A DNA stretch of 64,000 nucleotides from Methanofastidiosum sp. (GTDB lineage Archaea; Methanobacteriota_B; Thermococci; Methanofastidiosales; Methanofastidiosaceae). Below, in pieces: positions 52,004 through 61,086 of the stretch. Position 1 is the first letter of the stretch. Each line of letters starts with the position of its first letter. Below the pieces are notes generated by a model. That model was not told where the DNA came from. It saw only the letters and a program-made list of their open reading frames with translations, and did not search any database. Location: NCBI GenBank assembly GCA_035362715.1, contig DAOSDU010000001.1, positions 62,001 through 126,000 on the forward strand, read 5' to 3'. The translations under genes and the position numbers were made by a program.

Positions 52004-52150
52004 ATGGCAGAAAATGATGTTAAAGCTATAAGAAAGGAAATAGAAAAAATAAAAAAGAGTATTGAAGAAGTTGAAAAAAGATTGAACAATCTCACGAAAA
52101 TAAAGATAGGCGATGAAATTTATGACGGGCCTGTCTCAGAAGCTCCATAA
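52004..52150 (+). CDS. 48-aa coiled-coil mini protein
   Basis: A 48-residue protein starting MAENDVKAIRKEIEKIKKS. About residues 5-32 form a single heptad-like charged helix, then a short tail, KIGDEIYDGPVSEAP. A strong GGAGGT lies at 51992-51997, seven bases before the ATG, and a TATA box lies ~125 bp upstream. These support real expression. No relative is recognised. The PAP2 phosphatase gene follows. Confidence 0.6.
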   Translation: MAENDVKAIRKEIEKIKKSIEEVEKRLNNLTKIKIGDEIYDGPVSEAP

Positions 52151-52174
52151 CTAATATTTTTTATTATTAATATT

Positions 52175-52837
52175 ATGAAAACTTCTGTGAATATAATCAT
52201 TATTAACACATTTTCCTTAATATTATTTCTCGTAATATTTCTAGAAGTGTTGAATAGTGGAACATTAGTTCAATTTGACTTATTTATTAATATGGCAATA
52301 CCTCAAATCAGGAATTCTTTCTTTACGTCATTATCAATTCTAATTGATGTTATTTTTGATCTTGTATCCATGATTGTAATATCTATATTATTATCCGTAT
52401 TTCTTTTGAGAAGGTACTGTAAAAAATTTGCCCTGTTTTTTTCAATGACTATATTGTTAGATGCTATAGTATTATTAGTATTAAAAGAGATAATTATGAG
52501 GGCAAGACCCTTAAATGGAATTATATCTAAAACAGACTTTTCATTTCCAAGTGGCCATACGGCTGATGCGGTGGTATTTTTTGGATTTCTAACTTATCTT
52601 ATTATGCACAAGAGTGAATCTCGTGCGATAAAAGGGGTCACAATAAGCATTTCATCTTTTATGATCTTATTAATAGGATTTTCAAGAATATACCTAAATG
52701 TCCACTGGTTGACAGACGTCATAGGCGGATTTGCGTTAGGACTGTTTATACTAACGGGAAGCATATTACTTAAAGAATATACGGGAAAATTAAGCTGTAA
52801 TCCAAAGAATAGTGACAATTCACTTGATAGCACTTAG
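52175..52837 (+). CDS. PAP2-superfamily membrane phosphatase
   Basis: A 220-residue protein with about six predicted membrane helices. The three catalytic motifs are KEIIMRARP, FPSGHTADAV, and SRIYLNVHWLTDVIGG, with the two histidines and arginines of the family. It probably dephosphorylates a lipid phosphate or polyprenyl diphosphate at the outer face of the membrane. A C-terminal polar tail follows the last helix. Its stop overlaps the convergent histidine-kinase stop by four bases. Confidence 0.9.
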   Translation: MKTSVNIIIINTFSLILFLVIFLEVLNSGTLVQFDLFINMAIPQIRNSFFTSLSILIDVIFDLVSMIVISILLSVFLLRRYCKKFALFFSMTILLDAIVLLVLKEIIMRARPLNGIISKTDFSFPSGHTADAVVFFGFLTYLIMHKSESRAIKGVTISISSFMILLIGFSRIYLNVHWLTDVIGGFALGLFILTGSILLKEYTGKLSCNPKNSDNSLDST

Positions 52838-54891
52838 CTAAATTCATATGTTTTTCTTAATTTTACCGCGAAGATAGTGCCACTTGGCTTATTGTCTTCC
52901 ACTGTTATGGTGCCGCCATAACGTTCAATTACTTTTTTCACGATATAGAGACCAAGACCACTTCCCTTGTTCTCACCGAAACTTACCCCTTCATCAAAAA
53001 TATTCTTTTTTATATCTTCAGAAATCCCTTTACCATAGTCTATAACTTTCATGAAGCAAAATCTTTCTTCATTTTCTATCTTGAAGTCAATTCTATCTGT
53101 TTTTCCATGTACAATAGCATTGCGGACAAGATTATCAATTACAGAATTAAGTGCTCCGTCTGCAACAACATTACAATCTCCAGAAATTGAGAAGCTTATA
53201 TTGGGGTAATTTTTGATTACTTCATTTATTACATCTTGAAGATTGTATATCTTCATTTGCCCACCTGAAGTTACAGCTTGCTCAAGCTCTCTCATCTTTT
53301 CAATTAGATTAACTGACTTGTATATTGTTTTTATCATTTTATCTTTTAGACGATTGTCCCCAGTCTCTATCAAATCACATATAGACATGACTACAGTGAG
53401 TTCATTCAATATGTCATGCCTTAATATTTTGTTTATTACTTTAAGAGTATCATTTAATTCTAATAATTGTTTTTCATATAATTTTCTAGTTGTTATGTTG
53501 TGGACAATCCCACGGTAACCAATAATCTCCCCTTTATTGCTCCGCCAAGCAGAAAAAGAAATAAGGCAATATACTCTTTGCCCTTTTTTAGTAATTAAAT
53601 CTAGGGGGTATTCTTTAACTGAACCTAATTCGGCGACTTTATTTTGAAATTCAATTCTATCCCCTGGGGATTCATAGAAATCTAGGATATTTGAGCCAAT
53701 CAATTGATTTAGAGGGATATCGAGTAATTTTGCTGAAGCTTCATTTGCAGCGATAATTTTACCATCTAACTCCGTAGTCCAGATTGCATCCATCGATTCC
53801 TCAAATAAAGTTCGATACCTCTCTTCACTCTCTTTTAGTACTATAGATGATTTTTGTATATTTTCAATCATTTCATTAATATTAGAGGCAAGCGAATCAA
53901 TCTCATCATCCCCGTGAATATTTAATCTAGAAGAATAATCCTTTTTTGTTGATATTTCCTTTACTCCTTTTTCGAGACTGAAAATTTTTGAAAGGATTCC
54001 CTTTTCTAGTACTAGAAGGAATGCTATCTCAAAAAGAAGACCAAATCCCAACATTCCCCCTAAAAAATAGAATCTTGCTTTCTTTAATGCTAAGTATATG
54101 TTCCTGGGCACTTCAATTTCAAGTAGGAGCCCTGGTGCCCCGTATATATCTTTCAAGATATAATAGCCATTAATTGTAGAATCGTTAATTACTTTCGAAT
54201 GCATCTTTTTTCCTTCTAAGAAATCATTAGGTGAGTCTTTCAAGATCTGATCTGCTTCTGGAGAATCTATTTTATATAATTGGATATTATGTGGGGATAT
54301 TTCTGATAAAGTATTAATTTTACTTGGATCTATAAACTGACCAAGTATAAGTGTCCCATATATAGAGCCTGCGGAATCACTTTTTAAAATCGGCCGAGAT
54401 GCTAAAATAGCAGATATTTCTTCGGTGTTTAGGATCCCTCTTACGAAGCTGTCTGATTTTGTTAGTAAAAATGTTTCATTATTAGATATTGAATTTTCTA
54501 AACTTATAGGAAAATCTATTTCTTTTTCTTCAGCTAAGTCATAAGCTTTTTTATAAATTATTTTACCGTCAGTACCCAAGATAATAAAAAAATTAATTTC
54601 TAGGTAAGAAAAAGTATCATCCATAAGATTATTGGCTACATAGTCATTGTTTTTATCTATCGCAAAGTAATAAGTATCGTCCCAGAATGCCCAATCAATT
54701 GTAGTTGAATCCAGGTTTAATATTTCGTAATTAATTATTTTGACAGTTTTCTCAATTTCCTTTGTTATAGCGTCATTTTCAATTTCATTAGATGTCCCCA
54801 TTATAAATAATCCAGAAAATAAGGAAACTAAGATAGTTGAAACTATAACCATCAAAGAAATAATTAGTCTACTTTTTCTGTGAAGATTCAA
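52834..54891 (-). CDS. CHASE4-HAMP-PAS sensor histidine kinase
   Basis: A 685-residue membrane sensor. Order: a first helix near residues 9-31, an extracellular CHASE4 domain (IDWAFWDDTYYF...), a second helix at ~262-282, HAMP, PAS (~350-470), a phospho-acceptor helix LRHDILNELTVV, and an ATPase domain with NLVRNAIVHG and DYGKGIS, followed by GSGLGLYIVKK. Archaeal kinases of this sort often lack a neighbouring response regulator, and none is present here. The stimulus is unknown. Confidence 0.9.
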   Translation of the reverse strand: MNLHRKSRLIISLMVIVSTILVSLFSGLFIMGTSNEIENDAITKEIEKTVKIINYEILNLDSTTIDWAFWDDTYYFAIDKNNDYVANNLMDDTFSYLEINFFIILGTDGKIIYKKAYDLAEEKEIDFPISLENSISNNETFLLTKSDSFVRGILNTEEISAILASRPILKSDSAGSIYGTLILGQFIDPSKINTLSEISPHNIQLYKIDSPEADQILKDSPNDFLEGKKMHSKVINDSTINGYYILKDIYGAPGLLLEIEVPRNIYLALKKARFYFLGGMLGFGLLFEIAFLLVLEKGILSKIFSLEKGVKEISTKKDYSSRLNIHGDDEIDSLASNINEMIENIQKSSIVLKESEERYRTLFEESMDAIWTTELDGKIIAANEASAKLLDIPLNQLIGSNILDFYESPGDRIEFQNKVAELGSVKEYPLDLITKKGQRVYCLISFSAWRSNKGEIIGYRGIVHNITTRKLYEKQLLELNDTLKVINKILRHDILNELTVVMSICDLIETGDNRLKDKMIKTIYKSVNLIEKMRELEQAVTSGGQMKIYNLQDVINEVIKNYPNISFSISGDCNVVADGALNSVIDNLVRNAIVHGKTDRIDFKIENEERFCFMKVIDYGKGISEDIKKNIFDEGVSFGENKGSGLGLYIVKKVIERYGGTITVEDNKPSGTIFAVKLRKTYEFS

Positions 54892-55018
54892 TTGAAAAAT
54901 CCCCTATATTTCGGCGTTATTCTATAAATTGGAAGAATCTTTTATATAAGTTTTGACCTTTCTTATATGTTATTTCTTTTTGAATTTTTTTTCAAATCGG
55001 AACTCAGAATGAATATGA

Positions 55019-55093
55019 AGCCGTTGGGGGGATTTGAACCCCCGTCGAACTAGATTACGAGTCTAGCGCATGGCCGAGCTTTGCTACAACGGC
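55019..55093 (-). tRNA. tRNA-Thr(CGT)
   Basis: On the minus strand the acceptor stem gccgttg (55093-55087) pairs with caacggc (55026-55020). The anticodon stem ctaga/tctag encloses loop ctcgtaa, giving anticodon CGT for ACG. The T stem is ggggg/ccccc with loop ttcaaat. The discriminator is U (55019), expected for archaeal tRNA-Thr. No intron and no encoded CCA are present. It lies alone between the histidine kinase and the nucleoside phosphorylase. Confidence 0.94.
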
Positions 55094-55143
55094 ATGATTA
55101 ATTGTATAAAATTAGGTCGTTTTAAAACATTTGCTCTAATTTT

Positions 55144-55932
55144 TTAGATTAAAGAGGGATAGAGGTATTTTTTATTCTTTTTTTCTTTAATCTTATCCCA
55201 ATCAGAGAGAATCTTTATCGACTCAAGTGTTGCTTTTGCAGCCTCTTCTTCTCCTTTAACCTCAAACTCTTGAGTCTTGCGATTTCCGAATACAGCAAGT
55301 ATTGCTCCTGCCCTAAGTCCAAAAAGACTTGAAAGTGTAAAAACTGTTGATGCCTCCATCTCCAAATTTAAAACTTTAGCTTTTTCCAGATCATCTATTA
55401 GATCATCCATGAAAGACTGATGATAATCCCCAAAAGAAGGCCTCTCCTGCCCGCCATAAAATGTATCTCTGCTGGCACCAATGCCGACATGATATCTATA
55501 ATTAAGTTTTTCACATGCTTCTATTAACGCAAGAGTTACTTCGTAGGACGCAACTGCGGGGTAAAATGGATTGACATAATCTTTCGTTGCACCGTCATAT
55601 CTGACTGAAGCTGTGTTTATTATTAAATCCCCACATTTTATTGTTTCTTCCAATGCCCCAGCGCTCCCCACCCTAATCAAAGTCTTTGCACCAATCCTCG
55701 CTAACTCTTCTATTGCAATGGAAGTTGAGGGTGCGCCAATTCCCGTAGATGTAACACTTATCCCAACACCCTTGTAATACCCCGAAATGGTAGTATACTC
55801 CCTGTTGGATGCAATTTGCTTGACATCCTCCATAAAGCTCCCAATTAAATTTACCCTATTTGGGTCCCCTGGCATGATAACGTAAGGAAATATATCGCCA
55901 TCCTTACACTTAATATGATATTGAAGTTCCAT
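55144..55932 (-). CDS. udp: Nucleoside phosphorylase (uridine phosphorylase family)
   Basis: A 262-residue PNP/UDP family enzyme that phosphorolyses nucleosides. It has YVIMPGDPNRVNLI, TSTGIGAPSTSIAIEELARIGA, and the LNLEMEASTVFTLSSLFG signature near the C-terminus. I favour the ATG at 55932, because a TTTAAA box lies about 25 bases upstream, as expected of a leaderless archaeal mRNA. An ATG eight codons earlier would lie inside that box. Uridine is the likely substrate, but other nucleosides are possible. Confidence 0.9.
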   Translation of the reverse strand: MELQYHIKCKDGDIFPYVIMPGDPNRVNLIGSFMEDVKQIASNREYTTISGYYKGVGISVTSTGIGAPSTSIAIEELARIGAKTLIRVGSAGALEETIKCGDLIINTASVRYDGATKDYVNPFYPAVASYEVTLALIEACEKLNYRYHVGIGASRDTFYGGQERPSFGDYHQSFMDDLIDDLEKAKVLNLEMEASTVFTLSSLFGLRAGAILAVFGNRKTQEFEVKGEEEAAKATLESIKILSDWDKIKEKKNKKYLYPSLI

Positions 55933-55955
55933 GTTAGTTAATAATTCATAAAACA

Positions 55956-55961
55956 TTTAAA
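55956..55961. promoter_or_regulatory. Shared palindromic TATA box for divergent genes
   Basis: TTTAAA is self-complementary. It is centred ~26 bp from the udp ATG on the left and ~25 bp from the ATG at 55983 on the right. Archaeal transcription starts ~25 bp from the TATA box, so both mRNAs would be leaderless or nearly so. A single box could thus be used in either direction. Confidence 0.5.
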
Positions 55962-55976
55962 GGTTTTTACTTTTGA

Positions 55977-57803
55977 ATGTCCATGAAGATTAGATGGTTA
56001 GGCGCTGCTGGCGAGGTCGGAAGATCTTGCGTTGAAGTTGATATTGATGGACGAATATTTATTTTTGATTGCGGAGTAAAGCTTTCTGGGGAAGGAATGT
56101 ATCCTGATTTATCGGATGTTAACATATCCGCAATTGAAGCTATTATTATATCTCACGCACATCTTGACCATTCTGGATATGCACCCCGTTTTTATTCTCT
56201 TGGATATAACGGCCCCATATACTTTACTAAGCCAACTATGGACCTGGCACTTTTAATCCAGAAAGATTTTATCAAAGTCCAAGAGCTTCAGGGAGAAAAA
56301 GTTCCTTATTATCAAGAAGATATAAGAAAAGAGATCGCTAGAGCAGTAGCTCTAAACTATGAAGAAAAGGTCTACATAAATGATGACATATCCCTTACTT
56401 TTTATGATGCCGGCCATATATTGGGCGCGGCTCAAATATGTCTTGACACACCTTACGGAAGAATTGTCTATACAGGGGATATCGGCTCCGATGTTAGAAC
56501 TTTAAATCCAGTTAAAAAAGGAATACCCGGAGTGGACTACCTAATACTAGAATCAACTTATGGAATGAGAAGTGACACACACCCACCAATAGAACAGAGA
56601 GAAAAGGACCTCATCCGAATAATTAAGGAAACAAAAAAGAAGAAAGGAAATGTCTTGATACCTGTTTTTGCAATAGACAGAGCCCAAAATATAATGATGA
56701 TTCTAAAAGAGGCAAAGGAAAGGGGCGAGGTATCGCAGCCCATATACCTTGAGGGCATGCTTGTCAAAGCAAATGACATCTACGACAACTACCCCAACTG
56801 GATGAATCAAAAGATGATAAATCTCTTCAAAAAAGAAAATCCTTTCAACAGCACAATTTTTAGAGAGGTGTGGAACAGGAAGAAAATAATTCAGTCACCT
56901 GAGCCGGTAATAGTCGTTACTACTGCGGGAATGATGTCGGGGGGTCCAGTTATTGATTATTTTAAATCATGGGCACCTGATGAAAAAAACACACTTTTAT
57001 TAGTTGGTTACCAGGTTGAAGAAACTTTTGGCAGACAAATTTTAGATGGATTAAGAGAATTTAAAGATGAGGATGGAAAACTAAGAAAGATTAAGTCGAG
57101 GGTAGAATGGATTGAATTCTCTGCCCATGCTTCCCATCCAGATCTAATCGATTATGTTTCATCATTTAAAGAACCACCAAAAAAAGTATTTTTAAATCAT
57201 GGCGATCCTAAAAAACTAATAGAGTTGTGGGAAGAAATCAGTAAGATTACTGAATGTGTAGTAGCAGACCCCGGAGTCTATTATACTTTAGGCCAGGCCG
57301 CTGAAGTTGAAGAAATATCATCTAAGAAAGTTACTTACGAAAAATTACCGCCTTTGGAATCTCCTTTTGAATTAATCTTCACCACCCCCCAAGACAAAAT
57401 TATAAAAGATAGATCCATTAATCTCATAGAAAACACTCAAAATGAGCTTCTTATTTCAGGGTATCTCGATGATTCCATTGTATCTTTTATAATAGATGTT
57501 GTGAAAAAGGGTGCAAAAGTAAGAGTGATATTCAGACACATTACAAGGCCAGGCAATAAAAAGGCGTTCAAAATATTAAAGAAAAATGGCGCAGAGGTCA
57601 GAGTAAATAGGGAATGCCATGCTAGATTCTTAGTTTCTGATGATAGAGAGGCGTTGATTTCTTCCTCAGATCTAACAAGAGACAGCTTCTATGATCACTT
57701 TGAAGCAGGAATAATAACTAACGACAAGGCCACAATAAAGAAAACAAAGGATTTCTTTTACAAGATGTGGGATCAAAGCATCGAGGGCTATCTAAAGGAT
57801 TAA
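55977..57803 (+). CDS. Beta-CASP metallo-beta-lactamase nuclease fused to PLD-like domain
   Basis: A 608-residue protein. Residues 1-440 form a metallo-beta-lactamase/beta-CASP RNase domain: HAHLDH (60-65), H147 in GHILG, D168 in TGDIGSD, motif A ESTYG (192-196), H384 in SAHAS and H408 in NHGD. Residues ~470-605 are PLD-like, with H548, R550, D555 and SSSDLT (562-567), an HxR variant of the HKD motif. The archaeal nuclease usually lacks this addition. The RtcB and RtcA genes lie next. An ATG at 55983 is an alternative start. Confidence 0.88.
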   Translation: MSMKIRWLGAAGEVGRSCVEVDIDGRIFIFDCGVKLSGEGMYPDLSDVNISAIEAIIISHAHLDHSGYAPRFYSLGYNGPIYFTKPTMDLALLIQKDFIKVQELQGEKVPYYQEDIRKEIARAVALNYEEKVYINDDISLTFYDAGHILGAAQICLDTPYGRIVYTGDIGSDVRTLNPVKKGIPGVDYLILESTYGMRSDTHPPIEQREKDLIRIIKETKKKKGNVLIPVFAIDRAQNIMMILKEAKERGEVSQPIYLEGMLVKANDIYDNYPNWMNQKMINLFKKENPFNSTIFREVWNRKKIIQSPEPVIVVTTAGMMSGGPVIDYFKSWAPDEKNTLLLVGYQVEETFGRQILDGLREFKDEDGKLRKIKSRVEWIEFSAHASHPDLIDYVSSFKEPPKKVFLNHGDPKKLIELWEEISKITECVVADPGVYYTLGQAAEVEEISSKKVTYEKLPPLESPFELIFTTPQDKIIKDRSINLIENTQNELLISGYLDDSIVSFIIDVVKKGAKVRVIFRHITRPGNKKAFKILKKNGAEVRVNRECHARFLVSDDREALISSSDLTRDSFYDHFEAGIITNDKATIKKTKDFFYKMWDQSIEGYLKD

Positions 57804-59222
57804 CTATCCTTTAGCCACCCCTATTGGCCTTAATTTTGCAACCTTCTTTGCAAGCCCTGCTTTATCGCATACATCCACTACGTTGTGGATATCTTTGTAT
57901 ACGTCAGGCGCCTCTTCGGCAACGACCTTTGGAGAGGCTGCCTTGACATATATATTTTGTTTTTCAAGCATTTTAATTATGTCTTCGCCCCTAAATTTCT
58001 TAATCGCTGCACTCCTTGAAAGTACTCTTCCAGCACCATGGCATGTCGAGCCGAATGTTTGACTGGATGATTTAATTCCAACCATTATGTAAGATGCTGT
58101 CCCCATATCACCGGGGATTATAACTGGCTGCCCAATGTCTTCATATTCTTTTGGTAGTTCTTCTCTTCCTTTCCAAAATGCCCTTGTTGCACCTTTTCTA
58201 TGGACGCAGTACTTCTTGCCGTTGTGTTTTTCGAGCTTGGCTATATTATGGGCAACATCGTAAAGTATTTCTAATCCTAGATCTTCTGGATCCTCATCTA
58301 TCACTTTTGAAATAGATTCTCTTATCCAGTGCGTTATCATCTGCCTGTTCGCCCATGCAAAGTTAGCACCTGAACTCATGGCTTTGAAATAATCCTCCCC
58401 TTCTTTAGAGTGGACGGGTGCGCATACCAGCTCCCTATCTGGAATTTTTATATTGTATTTTTTATGCGCCCCTTCCATTGTCTGGATATAGTCAGAGCAT
58501 ATCTGATGACCGCACCCTCTAGATCCTGTATGCATCATAAAACAGATCTGCCCTTCCCGGAGCCCAAATCCAGCAGCTATTTTTTCATCATAAATCTCAT
58601 CGATAACCTGCATTTCAAGGAAATGATTACCGCTGCCAAGACTTCCTAGCTGAGGCATCCCTCTCTTCTTTGCGTTGCTGCTGACCTTGCTTGGGTCTCC
58701 TTCCATGCTGCCTTCGCTCTCAATGCGCTTCAGGTCTTTTTTCCAGCCGTAGTCCTCATCAACTGCCCATTTTGCCCCGACCATCAGGACCTCATCAAGA
58801 TCTTTAGAAGATAATCTTACCTTGCCCTGGGAACCGAGCCCAGAAGGGACATTTTTGAATATAGAATCAATAATATCCTTTCTTTTCTCAAAAACATCAT
58901 CATGAGTTAAGTCAGATTTTAGAAGCCTTACCCCGCAGTTTATGTCGTATCCGACCCCCCCAGGGGATATGATGCCATTTTCATAATCCATTGCGGCGAC
59001 CCCACCTATGGGGAATCCATAGCCCTGGTGGCCATCAGGCATGACAAAAGAATAACCTTCAATCCCTTTAAGGCAAGATACATTCTCCGCCTGTTTTAAT
59101 GTCAGGTCTTCCTTCATTTTAACTATAAGTTTGTCATCGGCATAAATCCTAGCTGGTACTTTCATCTCACCTTTTTTCTCAATCTCATACACAAATTCAG
59201 ATACTTTCTTTAGCTCTCCCAT
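57804..59222 (-). CDS. rtcB: tRNA-splicing ligase RtcB
   Basis: A 472-residue manganese and GTP-dependent RNA ligase that joins 2',3'-cyclic phosphate or 3'-phosphate ends to 5'-OH. It has GYDINCGVRLL (first metal site), the GSLGSGNHFLE segment, MMHTGSRGCGHQ, and the guanylate-accepting histidine in CHGAGRVLSRSAA. No intein is inserted, although RtcB is a common intein host. It is the archaeal splicing ligase. The stop lies one base from that of the convergent nuclease gene. Confidence 0.96.
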   Translation of the reverse strand: MGELKKVSEFVYEIEKKGEMKVPARIYADDKLIVKMKEDLTLKQAENVSCLKGIEGYSFVMPDGHQGYGFPIGGVAAMDYENGIISPGGVGYDINCGVRLLKSDLTHDDVFEKRKDIIDSIFKNVPSGLGSQGKVRLSSKDLDEVLMVGAKWAVDEDYGWKKDLKRIESEGSMEGDPSKVSSNAKKRGMPQLGSLGSGNHFLEMQVIDEIYDEKIAAGFGLREGQICFMMHTGSRGCGHQICSDYIQTMEGAHKKYNIKIPDRELVCAPVHSKEGEDYFKAMSSGANFAWANRQMITHWIRESISKVIDEDPEDLGLEILYDVAHNIAKLEKHNGKKYCVHRKGATRAFWKGREELPKEYEDIGQPVIIPGDMGTASYIMVGIKSSSQTFGSTCHGAGRVLSRSAAIKKFRGEDIIKMLEKQNIYVKAASPKVVAEEAPDVYKDIHNVVDVCDKAGLAKKVAKLRPIGVAKG

Positions 59223-59246
59223 TCTCTCACCTTAGTTTATTAAAGT

Positions 59247-60281
59247 TCAATCTATATAAACATTTTCAAGCCCAATGCCCTCTACTTCTAACAAATTATC
59301 CTTCCATAAAAATTTAATATCGTAAAATTTCTCCAAAATCGAGATATTTGTCTCAAGATGAGAAGTATTTTTGGTATATATAGAAGATGTCCCCTCCGCT
59401 AGAGCCATATATGGGACTAGTTGGTCGGATAGGTGACAATCAAACCCTTCCGAATACTTCTCCATAAACTGTTTTGCCCCCTCTTGGCCCACCTCTTCTG
59501 CCCTTTTCCCTCTTTCACCCAATGACCCGTCTCCGATGATTGAGTCCTTATCTTTTGAAAAAAGGAATATGCCGGAGCCGATCCTTTGGCTTGAATCCTT
59601 TTCAACTTGAAGTTTGATGTTAGGCGTGATACCTTCTCTAGAAATCACACACCTTGCGGATTTTTTTTGCCGTTCAGTAACATTTTCAGGGAGATTTGTG
59701 GAGTAAGAAATACCCTGAATTTTTGACAATTTTTCAAATTTGTCGATTTGGATTGATTTAAGTTTTTTAACAGGTTTTACCTCTATCTCGGCGTAACCCC
59801 CGCCTTCTGGATAGTACCCTCTCGTTATTTTGCCGATTGAAATACTGTACCCCATCCTCTCTAGAGTCGGTACAGTTACTTCCCTAAGATAGTCTATCTG
59901 GGGGCTCCATGGGACATCTGTCCCCCCGTAGACGCCGACAGTTGTTTTATTTTCTAAAAAGGGTAAAAGTACCATGAGGGACTGCAATAGCAGAGTAATG
60001 CTCCCTGCAGTTCCAATATTAATCATGATCTTTCTTTTGAACTCATTTTTGGGTATAAACTTAATTTCAGTTGAGCTTATTGATTTCCCTTCTGCTATCG
60101 AGCCAGTGAGCTCTTCAATTGCAGATATTGTTTTCAAGTGCTGCGGGGCTAATCCTTCCCTTGGCCTGTTCCTCCTGATATTATAGACGTGGACAGGAGT
60201 TTCTGTTAAAACAGATAGGGCTAGTGAAGTCCTGAGTATCTGGCCTCCTCCTTCCCCAAAACTACCATCTATTTCAAGCAT
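59247..60281 (-). CDS. rtcA: RNA 3'-terminal phosphate cyclase RtcA
   Basis: A 344-residue enzyme that converts RNA 3'-phosphate to 2',3'-cyclic phosphate with ATP. Visible motifs are the N-terminal DGSFGEGGGQILRTSLALS, NIGTAGSITLLLQSL, GGTDVPWSPQIDYL, and CHLSDQLVPYMALA containing the nucleophilic histidine (HLSDQ). It is placed 24 bp upstream of rtcB, so the two are likely co-transcribed. RtcA products are substrates for RtcB. Confidence 0.95.
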   Translation of the reverse strand: MLEIDGSFGEGGGQILRTSLALSVLTETPVHVYNIRRNRPREGLAPQHLKTISAIEELTGSIAEGKSISSTEIKFIPKNEFKRKIMINIGTAGSITLLLQSLMVLLPFLENKTTVGVYGGTDVPWSPQIDYLREVTVPTLERMGYSISIGKITRGYYPEGGGYAEIEVKPVKKLKSIQIDKFEKLSKIQGISYSTNLPENVTERQKKSARCVISREGITPNIKLQVEKDSSQRIGSGIFLFSKDKDSIIGDGSLGERGKRAEEVGQEGAKQFMEKYSEGFDCHLSDQLVPYMALAEGTSSIYTKNTSHLETNISILEKFYDIKFLWKDNLLEVEGIGLENVYID

Positions 60282-60313
60282 ATTATACTATTATATTTTC
60301 TAATATAAAAATA

Positions 60314-61009
60314 TTAGATATAGTGACTAAAATAAGGGAGGGAACCGTAGAGGAAATACAATCCGATGGAAAGAAGGAAGATCCCGCAGGCAAAGAGAAT
60401 TACCTCATAGATTCTAGCACTTATGAACTTCTTACCTTTAGAAACTGAAAATGAAAGAAATGAATACCATGAAAGATCTGCTAACCAGTGGCCCACAAAT
60501 AATAGGAAAACCCCCATAAATCCAATTGCAAGGCCCCTCATAACAAGACCGTTCCCAACTGTAAACCACCAGATAAACATTGCTGGATTTAAAATTGTGA
60601 ATATGAAACCTGTTTTCATCGGGAGCAAATACTCCTTTTTAATTCTTACATTATCATTTTCAATATCCTTCATACTCTCTTCAGAAACCTTTTCAAATTT
60701 TTTCCTGTCTTTTATGATCTGAACCCCCAGGTAAAAAAGGCTCACCCCTCCAATTAACCCTATCATGGCTCTCACAATCGGGATATTGATGACATAAGAT
60801 ATGCCAAGGGAAAGGCCTATTATTATCGGGATCTCTACAAAAAGGTGCCCGACACATATCATTGGGCCGGAAAGCGGGCCGTACTTCAAAGTATCCTTTA
60901 TTGTGGCCATAAATAGCGGGCCAGGTGCAATTGCCCCCGATAATCCTACGCCAAAACCGATAGAAAGAAGTAACAGCTCCTCCATTACTTTCCAGATAAG
61001 AAAATTCAT
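60314..61009 (-). CDS. LysE/RhtB-family exporter
   Basis: A 231-residue membrane protein with about six predicted helices. It has GLSGAIAPGPLFMATI in the first helix region and an N-P motif in TILNPAMFIWW, hallmarks of the LysE superfamily. It may export an amino acid or related solute. A start at the ATG 60985 (MEELLLLSIGF) is an alternative to the longer form. It follows rtcA by 32 bp and is divergent from the AhpD-like gene. Confidence 0.85.
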   Translation of the reverse strand: MNFLIWKVMEELLLLSIGFGVGLSGAIAPGPLFMATIKDTLKYGPLSGPMICVGHLFVEIPIIIGLSLGISYVINIPIVRAMIGLIGGVSLFYLGVQIIKDRKKFEKVSEESMKDIENDNVRIKKEYLLPMKTGFIFTILNPAMFIWWFTVGNGLVMRGLAIGFMGVFLLFVGHWLADLSWYSFLSFSVSKGKKFISARIYEVILFACGIFLLSIGLYFLYGSLPYFSHYI

Positions 61010-61086
61010 TAAATGTCTTTTGATTATTTATATTTCAAAAGTAATTATGTTTATAAAGATTAAAACTAATTAGTAATTGGGATAAA

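Noticed and set aside
57804..59222. Possible intein in rtcB
   Set aside because: The protein has normal length with uninterrupted active-site motifs.
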